A DNA stretch of 35,175 nucleotides from positions 824,874 to 860,048 of the forward strand of contig BFEA01000559.1 in NCBI GenBank assembly GCA_003427395.1, in the 5' to 3' direction. Shown in pieces: positions 19,286 through 29,871 of the stretch. Under the pieces are notes generated by a model that did no database searches, was not told where the DNA came from, and worked only from the letters and a program-made list of their open reading frames with translations. The DNA is from Chara braunii. Lineage: Eukaryota > Streptophyta > Charophyceae > Charales > Characeae. Numbering within the stretch: position 1 is the stretch's first letter; every line of letters starts with the position of its first letter. The translations under genes and the position numbers were made by a program.

Positions 19286-22200
19286 TGTGTTAAAAGGTCG
19301 CCTGAGAGTTCATCCTAAGAAAGAGAAGGGATGACTGTGAGACCTATCGAGTGAGACCTCCTTCGTATGAAAAAAATGGTGAATAGATTTAATGGCATGA
19401 TAAGAGTTGGTTTTGGATGATAAAGTCTGACGAGGAGGACCATGTTTTGCTTAGTCACTGGTGAATTTTTTGTAAACGTCGCAAAAAGCTTCATTGGGAG
19501 ATGTCTTCGGGATGTGTGGTCTTCTTGCTTTGATCAAGTGAGGGGGCCACCGCCATGCGGACCTGGCGGTGATTTTGTTTTGTGATAGTGGGGAGGCTGC
19601 CGTGTTCTCTCTCTGTTGACCCACAGAGGGCTGGAAATGCCTTTTATGTGTGACAGACCTCTGCGTAGTCCGGCAATAGGCTTGTATTGTTGCGATACAC
19701 CGTCCAGCCGCTTGTGCTAATCTTAGGGTATTTATGAGAGACCCAGCTAGGAGTATAACCGACATCACTACGGCGCAACCTCTAGTGTTGGCTGCTGATC
19801 GGCGCAACCTGACAGCGGACCCACGTCTCGCCAGAAGGGGTAAAGACTTAAAGGGGTGTGGCCACCCAGGAGGGTTTTACCTGCCGCGGGATGGCGTGGG
19901 ATAAGAGTCGAGTCCTTTGGAGTCCTGATTGAATGCTTATCAGGAAAAAAAACCTATCGTGACGCAACCTGCGAGGGCACTACTGCTAAAATAACAAACG
20001 TGGTGGGCCGTAGATCTGGCACGATCACCCAGGCTACGGTGGGCCAAGATCGAGACCTGGTCTTCCTGTGCTAGACTGCAGGAAGGGTCTGTGATGAGGT
20101 TTATGTGATATATATATATATATATATACTTGATTGCGAAAGTTTTAAGAGGAAGGCGCGGGAGTGCCTTCAAAGGTCTCGGTCAAGGCCCGTGTCCCTG
20201 GTTATGGCCCTTCGTGCAGGGTAGAGACTAGGGGCATTTAATGAGAAGTTGGTGTTTGTCTAGGGCGAAGGGGAAAGACCAGTTGAGAGGGGCCGCTGGA
20301 ACTTATGCTGTAGTACGTATGTCTAGTGCACCTGCGTCCTAGTGTGGGACAATGGAGACCCAGGTTGGAACCCTTGCGGCATATAGTTGTAAGAGTCTGG
20401 ATTGTTGGAGGCCTCAAACCAGAGTAAGTCGGCTAATCGGATTGGTTCCTTCCTCGTCAGCATTTGGGTCGCGGATGATCTGATAGCTTTTGATTTTCGA
20501 GCGCGCCGGCGACGTCGCTTAGAATGGTACCGTAAGCTGTCAGTGCGAATACCCTTACAAGGGTATCCGCCCTGTTTTTTGCAAGTGACAGAAAATTCGA
20601 GTAATTTGGAATTGTCGGGTGACCTCGCTGGTCACCATAGTCATCTGAGTGAAGGCTGAGGGTCGTTTTGAATAGGAAGAGTGAGTGAGAGCGCAGTTTT
20701 AAGGCTCGCATGTGATTTTGTTTCCTTTGTGTTGATTTGGGAGTTGGCGTAATTGACCGACAGAGTTTTATTTTTCTCTGATTAAATTAGGGATTTTTCT
20801 TTTGAAACATTCCGCCTTTTTTGTACCCGGCGCGTTTGAATGGCGGTCGGCTTGGCGCGTGGAATGGCGTGTGTGGTGACCACAGTGCAATTTGGGCCCG
20901 CTGGCATGAATGTTTAGTGGTCGTAGGTACAAATGCAGGCTGAGGAACGGTCCAAGGCGTTTCTTGGCCCTCAGCACTGCGCAACACCACTTCATATAGG
21001 ATTTCGCACCTGCAGGTTTTAGGCTTGTTCTTAGCACTATAGGTTACGGCTTGGGACTGCTATTGCGGAGGTACGGGGATCGAGACCAGCAGGCGACAGC
21101 GAAGGCGCGATGGAGCGTGATGAAGAAAACAGAGGGGTTGAGGGCCCCAGCGGGACTATCCCCCTCGGGTTTTTGTCGTCGGTTCAGACAACGGGCTAGA
21201 TCCGAGGGGACGAAGAGATGCTACGGTCGCCCTTCCCCTTCTGGTTTTCGAAAGTGTTATCCGTTTATTTTTTATTTTTTATCTCTTCGTCTCATCTAGA
21301 GTCCCAATTTTATTGGATCCGGTGGTTAAGCCGGTTCTGGGACTGATGTCCTGCATTTAGGGCCTATCTCAGTTGCTGGACCCATGATCTGTTTTGTTAC
21401 AGCGTCTAAATTTTTGAATTGAGCATGGACAGTCCCACCAGGATTGGTGTTGTCGTTCGGGACATCCGTTAAAATTGGAACGACACTAAAAGATTAAACG
21501 CGACCGGACGACAAGGGTGGTTTACGTGCAACATACTGCACTTGTCTGTACCTGGCCTCGGAGTGGGGCCGGGACACTGCGTAGTATGCTTGGGCGGAGC
21601 GGCACGAGGACGTTGTGGAGGGGCCGCAGCGAGACTGGCGTGCAAAACGTTCAGCGGCCTCGGGTATAGGGGCAACAAACTAATTGGGCCACGGAGTAGA
21701 AGTCTCGTTCGGAGTTGCCCCATGATCACGAAGTCGGCTGGGCACATCGGGCTGCGTTAGTAGTAGTAAGAAGTGGAGAACCGGGGGCAGCGAGTATAGG
21801 CAGCGAAGGGGGCTGTTGACAGGTGAGTTGCTACATCAACCTTTGCGGATTTCGACTTGCATGACCAGAGCTCTGCGGCGAGTATCGGTCAGGGCCTTTC
21901 GAAGCGCCTAGGTCAGCGAGGGGATACTCGACACAGAGAGAAGTAAAGGGAGGCAGCAATAGTTGATTTGAACCTGGACGGGAAGTTGTGGCGGGTACAT
22001 GCGAAGGAAAGTCAGGCATGGTTGAGCTATGAGAAAGGCGGCGCGAAGAGAGAAAGACGTAACTCGCCTGTTTCTCGATGAAAATGGGCGAGGGGAGAAG
22101 TAAATTGGAAATTTTTGGATGGAGGCGAGTTCATGGGAGGTGCTAGAATAGCGGGAGGACTAGTGAAGCGGGAGATATTTGAGAAAGGAGCTGCGCGGGA

Positions 22201-23123
22201 GACTGAGGGAAGCGGCTATGGCACATGTTGAGGACACGTATCCCGCTCAGTTCTTGGTGAAAGCAAGCGAGGTGGAGTCGGAATAACGAGTGAGGGAGTG
22301 TAAAGGGAGTTAGGAAGAAAAGATGGGTGCGTTTGGCTATGGCGGAAGGAGTTTTGGATGAAAGTGAGAAAAGGCGGTTTCTCGCTCGATTCGAAACGGA
22401 ATCGAGCGAAACAAAGTGATAGGCGAGGATCCTTCGGTACCGCGACTTAATTGGTAAGGCTAGTTTGACCAGTAGATTAGCAAGTTATGAGTTAATGCAT
22501 AACAGTTGTGCACGCGAGTAGAGTTTCATTATGACGTAAGTATGGCGGGGCATCGTTCCATGTTTAGGTGGAAGATTCACTCGATTTGGCTCATCCTATC
22601 GTTGGTGAGGATGTCCAGTTAGTCGCGGGGATCGTGAGATAAAAATAGGGGGTAAGAAGAACGGGCGTTGAGAAAAAGCATACCCAGTGGATGTATACGG
22701 CCGTGTTCCAGCGGAAGGATTCATTCGACTTTGCCTGTAGCTTCTGTAGAAGCTTGCGTGAGGCGACAGGGAGGGGTCGGGAACTTACCTGTTGGTTGAT
22801 GAGCTGCCCATCCCGACGATCGAGGCAGCAGGGGAGCGAGCCGTAAGGGGCCAAGAGACTACCTGCTGGTGGTACGGTACCCATTCTGCTGCTCAGAGTG
22901 ATGGGAGACAGGCTGCGAAACTGTCGGGCCATCTTCTTGGCTGGCAGCACTATTCGCCTCTGAACAATGCAGCAACAAGGCCATCTGCCAGGGGAAGGCT
23001 AGGCTATTGACCGATGTGTTGTCCGCCCTGCCGAGTGAAGAGGGAGGAAACCCGACTCCAATTAGGAGTCTGCCTGCTGACCAGAGTGCCGCCTCTCCCG
23101 TAGGCTGAGATAGAGAGGGGGTC

Positions 23124-23417
23124 GTGTTAGCTACAGCGTACTGTTGTGGGCTGTTGTTGGCTATGCATGAACTGCTGCTGCGTACTGTGCACAAACTGTT
23201 GCTGTTGTTGTTGACTGTGCACGAACTGCTGCTGCGGACTAGGCACGAACTGCTTCTGTTGACTGTGCACGGGCTACTACTGCTTCTGTTGACTGTGTGC
23301 GAACTGTTGCTAACTGCTAGGTACTGCTATCGCCTATTATTGGCTGCTGTATATTGCTGCATGCCACAGCCAGTCGGTGCCAATTATAGAGGTGCCGGGA
23401 CTCAGAGGAAAGATTAG
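23124..23417 (+). repeat. CTG/TTG-rich degenerate minisatellite, copy B
   Basis: Counterpart of 5690-6004, with the same ACTGTGCACAAACTG-type motif and an incidental leucine-rich open frame. It lacks about 20 bases near its 3' end compared with copy A. Confidence 0.55.
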
Positions 23418-24257
23418 GCTTCAGAAGGGGAAGGTTATTGTTGCGAGTTAAGAGGTCATGAGAGGGGTTGACTTTGACCGCTTGACTTCAGAAGTTGACA
23501 AAGCTGCTATTGTTCGGCCATCATTGTGGGGCCCTCTGGCGAGTGAAGGTATCAAGATTTCAAACAACTCTTGAGACTTGAGTTGTCCCCTCTTGCATCT
23601 CGAGCGTATGAAACCCTTTATCTTCTGCCCTTTGTACCCTAAGTTTAGTCCTGATCTGAGAGGAAGGCGGCAGGCGGGATTGCAACCCGTAGGACCGCAG
23701 CAAGACTCTGTGGGGAGTCAACCCACCGATTGCAGGAGCTCTGGCGGAGCTAAGGAGGAGTTCCGAAGACAGGGAATTAAAAGGTAATCGTTGCTTTCCC
23801 TCTATAAACCCTGATTATAGCCCCTATCTGTACTACCTTTTGTGTTTTGACTGAGTATACTGCATGTATCTTATCGTTAACTTTGAGTTTGACTTTCAGG
23901 ACACAAGCCATACTAAATAAAAGAACGCATGTAAAAATTTCAATTTCAACTTTATTGTCAAATTGAAAGCAGACTGTGGGATTGCATCTGGGGAAAGGTT
24001 GGGATAAAGGCAGTATTGCTTTAAAATTTGACTGGGTCATTAAGGCTGGGAAGTCTCCATAAGTTTGGTCAGACCCGGTGCTATGTTTATTTTGGATTGC
24101 TTGGAGCATCAGACCATTCCATAAGTTTGGGTGGTCTGATTGCTCTGGAGGCTGGGAAGTTCCCATAAGTTTGGGGAGACTAAGTGCTGTGGAATTGCAT
24201 CGAGAGTCAGACCATTCTATAAGTTTAGGTGGTCTAGTTGCTGTGACTTGTGAGGGT

Positions 24258-24293
24258 TGGGAAAAACGGGATTTGAACCCGCGACTTCTGGCG
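24258..24293 (-). tRNA. 36-base tRNA 3'-end fragment inserted in copy B
   Basis: On the minus strand the segment reads AGAAGTC (variable loop), then GCGGG-TTCAAAT-CCCGT (T arm), then TTTTCCCA (3' acceptor strand with discriminator A). The genomic CCA is absent. It interrupts the sequence AGGGT/TAACT that is continuous in copy A (6845-6853), so it was inserted into, or less likely lost precisely from, the other copy. No anticodon arm or D arm is present, so it is a fragment. I could not assign the amino acid or the compartment of origin. Confidence 0.6.
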
Positions 24294-24733
24294 TAACTTT
24301 GATTGACTTTTCAGAAGCCAAGCACATTCTGAAAGTTCAGGTGGCTTGGTTGCCTTGTTTACTTGGGCTTTCTCAGTTTCTTTGGTTCTGAATGAGGAGG
24401 TCGTGGTTCAGCCTTTTCCTGCTTTTATTCTGAGGAAGTAACTTTGGCAGAGAGTCAAGATATTCCATAAGTTTAGGTGGCTCCGACTCCATGCCACGCA
24501 CGGATTGGATCAGAGAAGAAAGAACCAGGCAGATAGTTGGACTATTCTATAAGTTTAGGTAGTCAGGCCCAATGCCTCGCACATGCTGGAACCCAAAGGG
24601 TATCATTTGGCTATACTTTATTACTATCTTATTTAAGAACGGACTAGTCAGACTATTCTATAAGCTTAGGTAGTCCGACTGTAGCTTATCGCATTCTGAA
24701 GAGAGTATAAATAAGAGTATAACTAAGGGTAAC

Positions 24734-24866
24734 TCGGGCTAACCGAGCATTGTTTTCAAAACGAATGGCTCAGTCCGATGCCCGCTTTGAAGATTAAGTT
24801 CAGAGATATATATACAACCTGATATTAAACATTTAAGGGCGACTAAAATGATCTAGTCATATGCCC
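24734..24866 (+). repeat. Two GGGC/GCCC hairpins, copy B
   Basis: Counterparts of 7313-7444. CGGGC..GAGC pairs GGCTC..GCCCG in the first; GGGCG-ACTA pairs TAGT-CATA-TGCCC in the second. Base changes relative to copy A mostly keep pairs. Confidence 0.55.
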
Positions 24867-25247
24867 AAAGAAAAGAGAAGTAGTTATGCCCTCTGTTCTG
24901 TATATACTCAATGGCTGGGTCAGGCATGTCCTATAAGTTTGGGTGGTCTGACTTCACGCCTTATGTAAGCTGGGTATAAAGGGATAAATCAATAAAAGAT
25001 TTCGAACTATTGTTTGACGAGGTTGACTTTGGGATGGGGAGAGTACTTACCTTTGTGGTTTGGCCTGCATGTGACTGAGTGGGCTACTACTTAGTAGTCT
25101 GAGTTTCAGTTTGATAGGTAGTTGCTTTCATTGCTCGCCTCGTGCTAGAGCCATAGGAGTTAGTTTCAAAATCCTAGATTTTTCAAGTTAAGTTTTTTTA
25201 CTTAGATCAATTTCTGCATTTTATGGGGCATTTTATTTATACTAGGT

Positions 25248-25800
25248 CTTGTATAGCCACTTTCTCTACGGGAAGCGCTGCCGAAATTTCTACAAAATCA
25301 AGGAATTAGTCAGACTTTGTCATTTCAGGGTGTAGTTTTTCTGATTTTTCAGCTTAATAAAAATTTGGGAAGCCTCCTTTTCTAAAGGGAGTGTTGCCCA
25401 AATTTTTACTAATGCAGGGAGTTGGACGAAACTTGACCTTGAAAAGTCAAAGTCATTTTAGATCCTGAACTTAGCTTTGTGTAAATCTTAGAACAACGCT
25501 TTCTCTACGGGAAGAGCTACCAAAATTTCTACAAATCTAAGGAGTTAGTTAAATTTTGTCTTTGTTGAACTCAGATCTTGTTTCCTGAGTTCATATCTGA
25601 CTTAGTATAAATCTGGGAAGTCTCTCTTTCTAAAGGAAATGCTGCCCAAATTTTTACTAATTCGGGGAGTTAGACAAACTTTGACTTTCCAGAGTTAGGA
25701 GTCGTTTTGTTTTCATATTTCGAGTATTATAAATTTTTTTGAAGTCATTTTTCTTACGGGAAGCGCTGCTGAAATTTTCTTAGTTTAAAGAAGTTGGATT
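25248..25800 (+). repeat. Second hairpin array (GGGAAGC...GCTGCCC type), copy B
   Basis: Units like those at 7834-8410: AAAAATTTGGG/CCCAAATTTTT near 25360-25410, and AAATCTGGG/CCCAAATTT near 25610-25660, with the TTTCTAAAGG core, plus CTCTACGGGAAGCGCTGC units near 25262, 25500 and 25755. There are fewer units than in copy A. Confidence 0.65.
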
Positions 25801-26775
25801 ATATTTTGGCAAGTGGCAATCCTAGAAAATTCATTCTGTATAGAGGAGATTCTACCAGAGTTTACCTTTCTATTTGACACTTGTTTAAAGGTAGGCTTAG
25901 TCTTAGTTAGTTAGGATGATTGCTGTGTGAGCGTGATATGGGGATTATTCTCCATTGACTTGTAGATTTAACCTGGGGGATTGACCTGTTCTGTGATACA
26001 GGTCCTCTTGATCGATTGATCCAAGATTTGGGCTAGATTCAGTTTGATCTTACAAGGATCATCTTCTTTTATCATTGCTAACAGGTCCGTTGCCGATTCG
26101 TCGGTCTACGACTCAACCCAGTTCACCCTCAATACTCAACCTAAAAGGTTTTAGCCCTGTTGATTTTTGTTGTTTTACTAAGGTTTTCACCCGGACTTTT
26201 ATTAAATGGTCATTTAATAAAGGCACTGAGTACTTATTTATGGTTGGTTGGACAAAGGTTGGGGTTTGCATGGCTAAAGCGAGGGGTTTGAGTATGAAGG
26301 TTGGTTGGAGTTGACTCGGTGTAGTGCGTGGACTTTTGTTTGACTCGTTGATGTGATTGCAGGTATATACTGTGGTTCAGATTTTTGGATTTGACTGTCT
26401 GCGATCACACGTATACATATGGTTGTGAGGAGTCCCATTGTGATTGTGAGAAATGATCGTCACATACTTATCTCCTTTCATATATATATATATACATGTA
26501 TACATATATAAATATATTTGTGTTGGGTATTCGCATGGGTAGAGGGACCCACGCTTAAAGGCTTAATGAGGGGTTGGGACTGAGAAAGGGAGAAAAACCC
26601 CTCTATCTTGTTATATGCTTCTTATAAATTTCTTAGTTGGACGTTGGTCATAGGCCTGGATTCGAGGTCTTTGTCCAGGACATCCCAAGCCCTAGACTCT
26701 GCATGGGAGGAATTTTCCCCCGTGCAGAGCCTATTTGCACTGTCTGCCGAGACACCCAGGCCAAAGGGCGGAGGT

Positions 26776-26822
26776 CTCGCGGCTGCCTCACGACTATTCC
26801 TTCAGCCGTGCAATGTCGTGAG
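26776..26822 (+). other. Hairpin near the LTR right end, copy B
   Basis: Counterpart of 9391-9437. The outer stem CTCGCGGC/GTCGTGAG and the loop ATTCCTTC are kept; the inner stem is reduced to CACGACT/AGCCGTG with one mismatch. A second palindrome, TGACACT-TG-AGTGTCA, lies at about 26850-26865. Confidence 0.55.
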
Positions 26823-27628
26823 GGAGTAGACCCTCACGATACTTCGAGTTTGACACTTGAGTGTCATAAGTGGCGCTCGGATCTACGAGGGACCGCTTGA
26901 TTATGGGCACTACATAGTACGACATCATTGCGCACGCTTGCATTGCGAGTCGACATGAGTAGGCCGTTCGTTCTCGCGGTCTTATACTAAGTCTCGCGGG
27001 TGACGCCTATCAGAATTCCGCATCAGAAAGTTATGGGATGGCTACTACGGGACTATGAGTGTTGTTGCGTTGTTTGTTCGGTGTTATTCTTTAAATATAT
27101 ATGTAAGTACGTGTATGTGAGTGTGTTTGTTTTTATGTTCTTTATAGTGGTGTCGCGTGGAGTGTGAGGTGCGTCCTAGTCGACCGGCGCCGAATCGCGC
27201 TTGGGACCTCAACCCCCCTAAGATGCCGGTTCGCGTGCGGGTCCGATACAGGTGTAATACCACGCGTACCCCCTATGCTACAGCGAACGAAAAACGCCCT
27301 CGGCTGGTCCACCTCTGCGATTGCAACTGATTAGCTTTTGTACTGTAGACTGATAGCTCGACGGGGATACGCCCACCGAAGGGAGGTGACAGCTCCCGTA
27401 AGGTGGAGGTAAGTCGTGCCTCGCATAGGCCCTATCCTGTCGTAGGGGCTCGCGAGAGGTATGGCTGGCGCACTCGGTCGGAGCGACTTGTGGAAGCTGC
27501 ATGTATATTCGTCGTGAAGGATTTAGACCAACTCCTGCTTGACGTGGCCGTGAGGGTCCCGCGCTGCCTTGTGCGGTGCCGGACCGATGTGCTCGACAGC
27601 GTCGCATTCAGGGGAGATCACAACTGAG

Positions 27629-28400
27629 AGCTGACTTGGACTTATGCCCTATACAGTTGGAAATAGATTCGTGGTTAGTCTAGAAGAAAATTTACTCGCA
27701 CATTGAAGGCGTAGCACGTAGATAATTTCTGCGAGAGTACAAGTGCGAGTACATTCGGACTTATTCACCATATAGTAAGAAATCAGGTTCTTGGTTGGTT
27801 CAAGAGCGAATATATTCGAACATAGAAAAGGACAACAATTTTTTTTCGCCGAGAAGAAGCGCGAGTTTACTTGAGTTTTTCGATTTCGAGACCGAGAGTA
27901 CAAGCGTGAGTTAATTCAAGCTTATCCACCAAACAACAATAAATTTAGGGGCCTGGTTGGCGCAAGTGCGGATAAATTCGCACTTCAATTTCGAAACTTA
28001 CAGTACAAGTGCGAGTTGATTCGGACTTATTCACTGTGCAATAAGAAATTACCTTCCTGGTTAGTTCAATAACGAATAAATTTGCAAATAAAAAAAGACT
28101 TCATTTTTTTTGGGCCGAGAAGAGGCGAGAGTTTACTACTCGAGTATTTCGATTTTGAGACTGAGAGTACAAGTGCGAGTTAATTTTGACTTATCGACTA
28201 TATAGTAATAAATTTAAGGGGCTGGTTGGTTTAAGAGCGAATAAATTCGCATTTGAAACGAGCGTTTCGATTTCGAAACTAAGGGTACAAGTGCGAGTTG
28301 TTTCGGACTTATTCGTCGTATAGTAAGAAATTAGGTTCCTGGTTGGTTCAAGAGCGAAGAAATTCGCGCATAGAAAATGACTTCATTTTTTTGGGCCGAA
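27629..28400. repeat. Satellite made of paired 22-nt palindromic boxes
   Basis: Box alpha (arms AAGTGCGA.. and ..TCGGACTT, 22 bases) starts at 27741, 27902, 28007, 28171 and 28289. Box beta (arms AAGAGCGA.. and ..TCGCAYWT, 22 bases) starts at 27802, 27964, 28068, 28233 and 28350. The alpha-to-beta distance is 61-62 bases in all five units. The beta-to-next-alpha distance alternates between long (100, 103) and short (43, 56); long gaps contain GACTTCATTTTTTTTGGGCCG. Stem changes are partly compensatory: the 27902 box has AAGC/GCTT and TGA/TCA instead of AAGT/ACTT and CGA/TCG. It begins about 30 bases after the 3' LTR. Confidence 0.75.
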
Positions 28401-28552
28401 CAGAAGCGCGAGTTTGCTTGGACTTGTTCACCACACTCAATCCGATTTCGAAACTGCAGGCATATCCGACAAGCATTCTTGTACGTAGGCAACTCCAATC
28501 CGCGAATCTCACAACTCCAAGGATATTTGACAATTATCTAGTTTATAGGCAA

Positions 28553-28640
28553 TCCATCGTGTTAAACCTCCATTACGGCATACTGGAGGCTTGTTTCGTA
28601 CGATTCGACAATGATGAGCGACTAGACTGATGGTGGACTA
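28553..28640. repeat. Leader segment before the minisatellite, first copy
   Basis: CCATCGTGTTAAACCTCCAT onward to GATGAGCGACTAG matches 30130-30215 with small changes. Each copy is followed by a GATGGAGA minisatellite block, so leader plus minisatellite behaves as one larger duplicated unit. Confidence 0.6.
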
Positions 28641-28659
28641 CAACGACAATACAATTGAT

Positions 28660-29105
28660 GGCGATACGATGGAGATTTATGGAGAAAGATGGTGCAACGA
28701 TGAAGATAGATGAAAAAAGATGGCGCAACGATGGAGAGACATCGCGCACCGATGTAGAGATATGGCGCACCGATAGAGAAAGATGGCGCACCAATGGAGA
28801 GAGCAGGCGCAACCATGATCAGCGATGGCGCACAGATGGAGAAAGATGGCACACCGATGGAGATAGATGGGGAAAGATGGCGCAGCGATGGAGATAGATG
28901 GAGAAAGATTAGGCAGCGATGAAGATAGATGGAAAAAGTTGACGCAGCGATGAAGATAGATGGAGAAAGATGGCGCAACGATGGAGAGATAGAGAGAGAT
29001 CGTGCACTGATGGAGAGACGGTGCACCGATGGAGATAGATGGAGAGAGATCGCGCACCAATGAAGAGAAATGGCGCACTGAGAGAGATGAATGGAGGAAC
29101 AGTCT
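28660..29105. repeat. 21-bp GATGGAGAG minisatellite, block 1
   Basis: The unit is about GATGGAGAGAGATGGCGCACC (21 bases), with variants that add a 10-base GATGGAGATA. Because the period is a multiple of three and stops are rare, several frames on both strands stay open with low-complexity translations; none looks like a real protein. Confidence 0.75.
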
Positions 29106-29106
29106 G

Positions 29107-29197
29107 CCCCTGAATACAACGTACGGTCATTATAGTTGAATTAGGCGCATCTTTCAGTCTAAATACAACTATAATGAACGTACGTTGTATTCCGGGG
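29107..29197. mobile_element. 91-bp inverted-repeat element (MITE- or foldback-like)
   Basis: The 32-base arm at 29107-29138 (starting CCCCTGAATACAACGTACG) and the arm at 29166-29197 (ending GTTGTATTCCGGGG) are reverse complements at 30 of 32 positions, separated by 27 bases. It lies between two minisatellite blocks. No transposase and no convincing target duplication were seen. Confidence 0.65.
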
Positions 29198-29199
29198 AA

Positions 29200-29700
29200 C
29201 AAGGTAGATGGCGCAGCGAGGGAGAGAGATCGCGAACTGATTGAGAGAGATCGCTCACCGATGGAGAGAGATGGCGCACCGAAGGAGAAAGGTGGCGCAC
29301 CAATGGAGATAGCAGGCGCAGCGATGGTTAGCGATGGCACACCAATGGGGAAAGATGGCGCACCGATGGAGATAAAAGGAGAAAGATGGCGTGGCGATGG
29401 ATATAGATGGGGAAAGATGGCGCATCGATGGAGATAGATGGAGAAAGATCGGGAGAGATTGCGCACTAGTGGAGAGAGATGGCGCACCGATGCAGAAAGA
29501 TGGCGCACCAATGGAGAGAGCAGGCGCAGCGATGGTTAGCGATGGCGCACCGATGGAGATAGATCGCGCACCGATGGAGAGAGTTGGCGCAGCGGTGGTC
29601 AGCGATGGCGAGCCGATGGAGAAAGATGGAACACCAATGGAGAGATCTGGCGCAGCGATGGTTAGTGATGGCGCAGCGATGAAGCGAGATGGCGCAGGAG
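29200..29700. repeat. 21-bp GATGGAGAG minisatellite, block 2
   Basis: The same unit as block 1, with frequent GCGCAGCGATGGTTAGCGATGG variants. It directly continues after the inverted-repeat element, so blocks 1 and 2 were probably one array. Confidence 0.7.
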
Positions 29701-29871
29701 CGCCACGTATCTCACAGTTGCAAGCATATTGATTCCAAACTAATGATCTAGCTTATTAAAGACCGTCATGCTATTTAAGATTAACCAAGATTAGTTATTG
29801 AACAACATCATTTAATGCCTAACTAATGTTAATCTAGATATAATGCATCAGAGATCAGTTCCAAATTAACT
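29701..29871. other. AT-rich spacer
   Basis: Markedly AT-rich compared with its neighbours and perhaps part of the same organellar insertion as the next segment, but nothing in it was recognised. Confidence 0.35.

Larger units (their letters stand above)
24040..24960 (+). repeat. Array of imperfect hairpins with constant loop ATAAGTTT, copy B
   Basis: Loop octamers at 24059, 24121, 24165, 24219, 24467, 24549, 24660 (ATAAGCTT) and 24933. The unit at 24121 pairs ATCAGACCA with TGGTCTGAT perfectly (9 of 9), plus GAGC/GCTC beyond a one-base bulge; copy A has one mismatch there. The unit at 24059 differs from copy A in stem bases (GTCT/AGAC instead of TCCCC/GGGGA). The unit corresponding to 6970 is missing. 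Confidence 0.8.
1930..27598 (+). mobile_element. Ty3/gypsy-type LTR retrotransposon with very long LTRs and a third ORF, degraded
   Basis: Order seen: LTR (ending 10238), tRNA-Asp primer-binding site (10241-10258), gag, aspartic protease, reverse transcriptase, RNase H, integrase, extra ORF with a zinc-knuckle remnant, purine tract, second LTR (ending 27598). The RT-RNase H-integrase order assigns it to Ty3/gypsy (Metaviridae-like). Every coding domain carries stops or frameshifts, so this copy cannot be autonomous. The upstream LTR is preceded by the 3' part of another copy of the same element (757-1929), so the two copies sit in tandem and share an LTR; for that reason no target-site duplication can be checked at the left. 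The 3' LTR is followed directly by GCGTCGCATT. The left LTR boundary given here follows the purine-tract candidate at 19273-19285; see the alternative at 4417/21814. Confidence 0.75.
19286..27598 (+). mobile_element. Downstream LTR copy (candidate 8.3-kb LTR), copy B
   Basis: Collinear with copy A from TGTGT at the left to GCTCGACA at the right. Notable differences: a longer (AT)n at 20106-20128; an extra A/T-rich segment near 21262-21310; one hairpin deleted near 24393; a clean 36-base insertion at 24258-24293; and fewer second-array hairpins near 25640-25740. No gene is evident in 19286-23120. After the right end the sequence changes at once to unrelated satellite. As in copy A, the left boundary is uncertain (alternative TG at 21814). 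Confidence 0.6.

Noticed and set aside
27741-28371. CRISPR-like array of palindromic repeats
   Set aside because: Repeats are not identical, spacers are conserved between units rather than unique, spacing alternates, and the context is eukaryotic.
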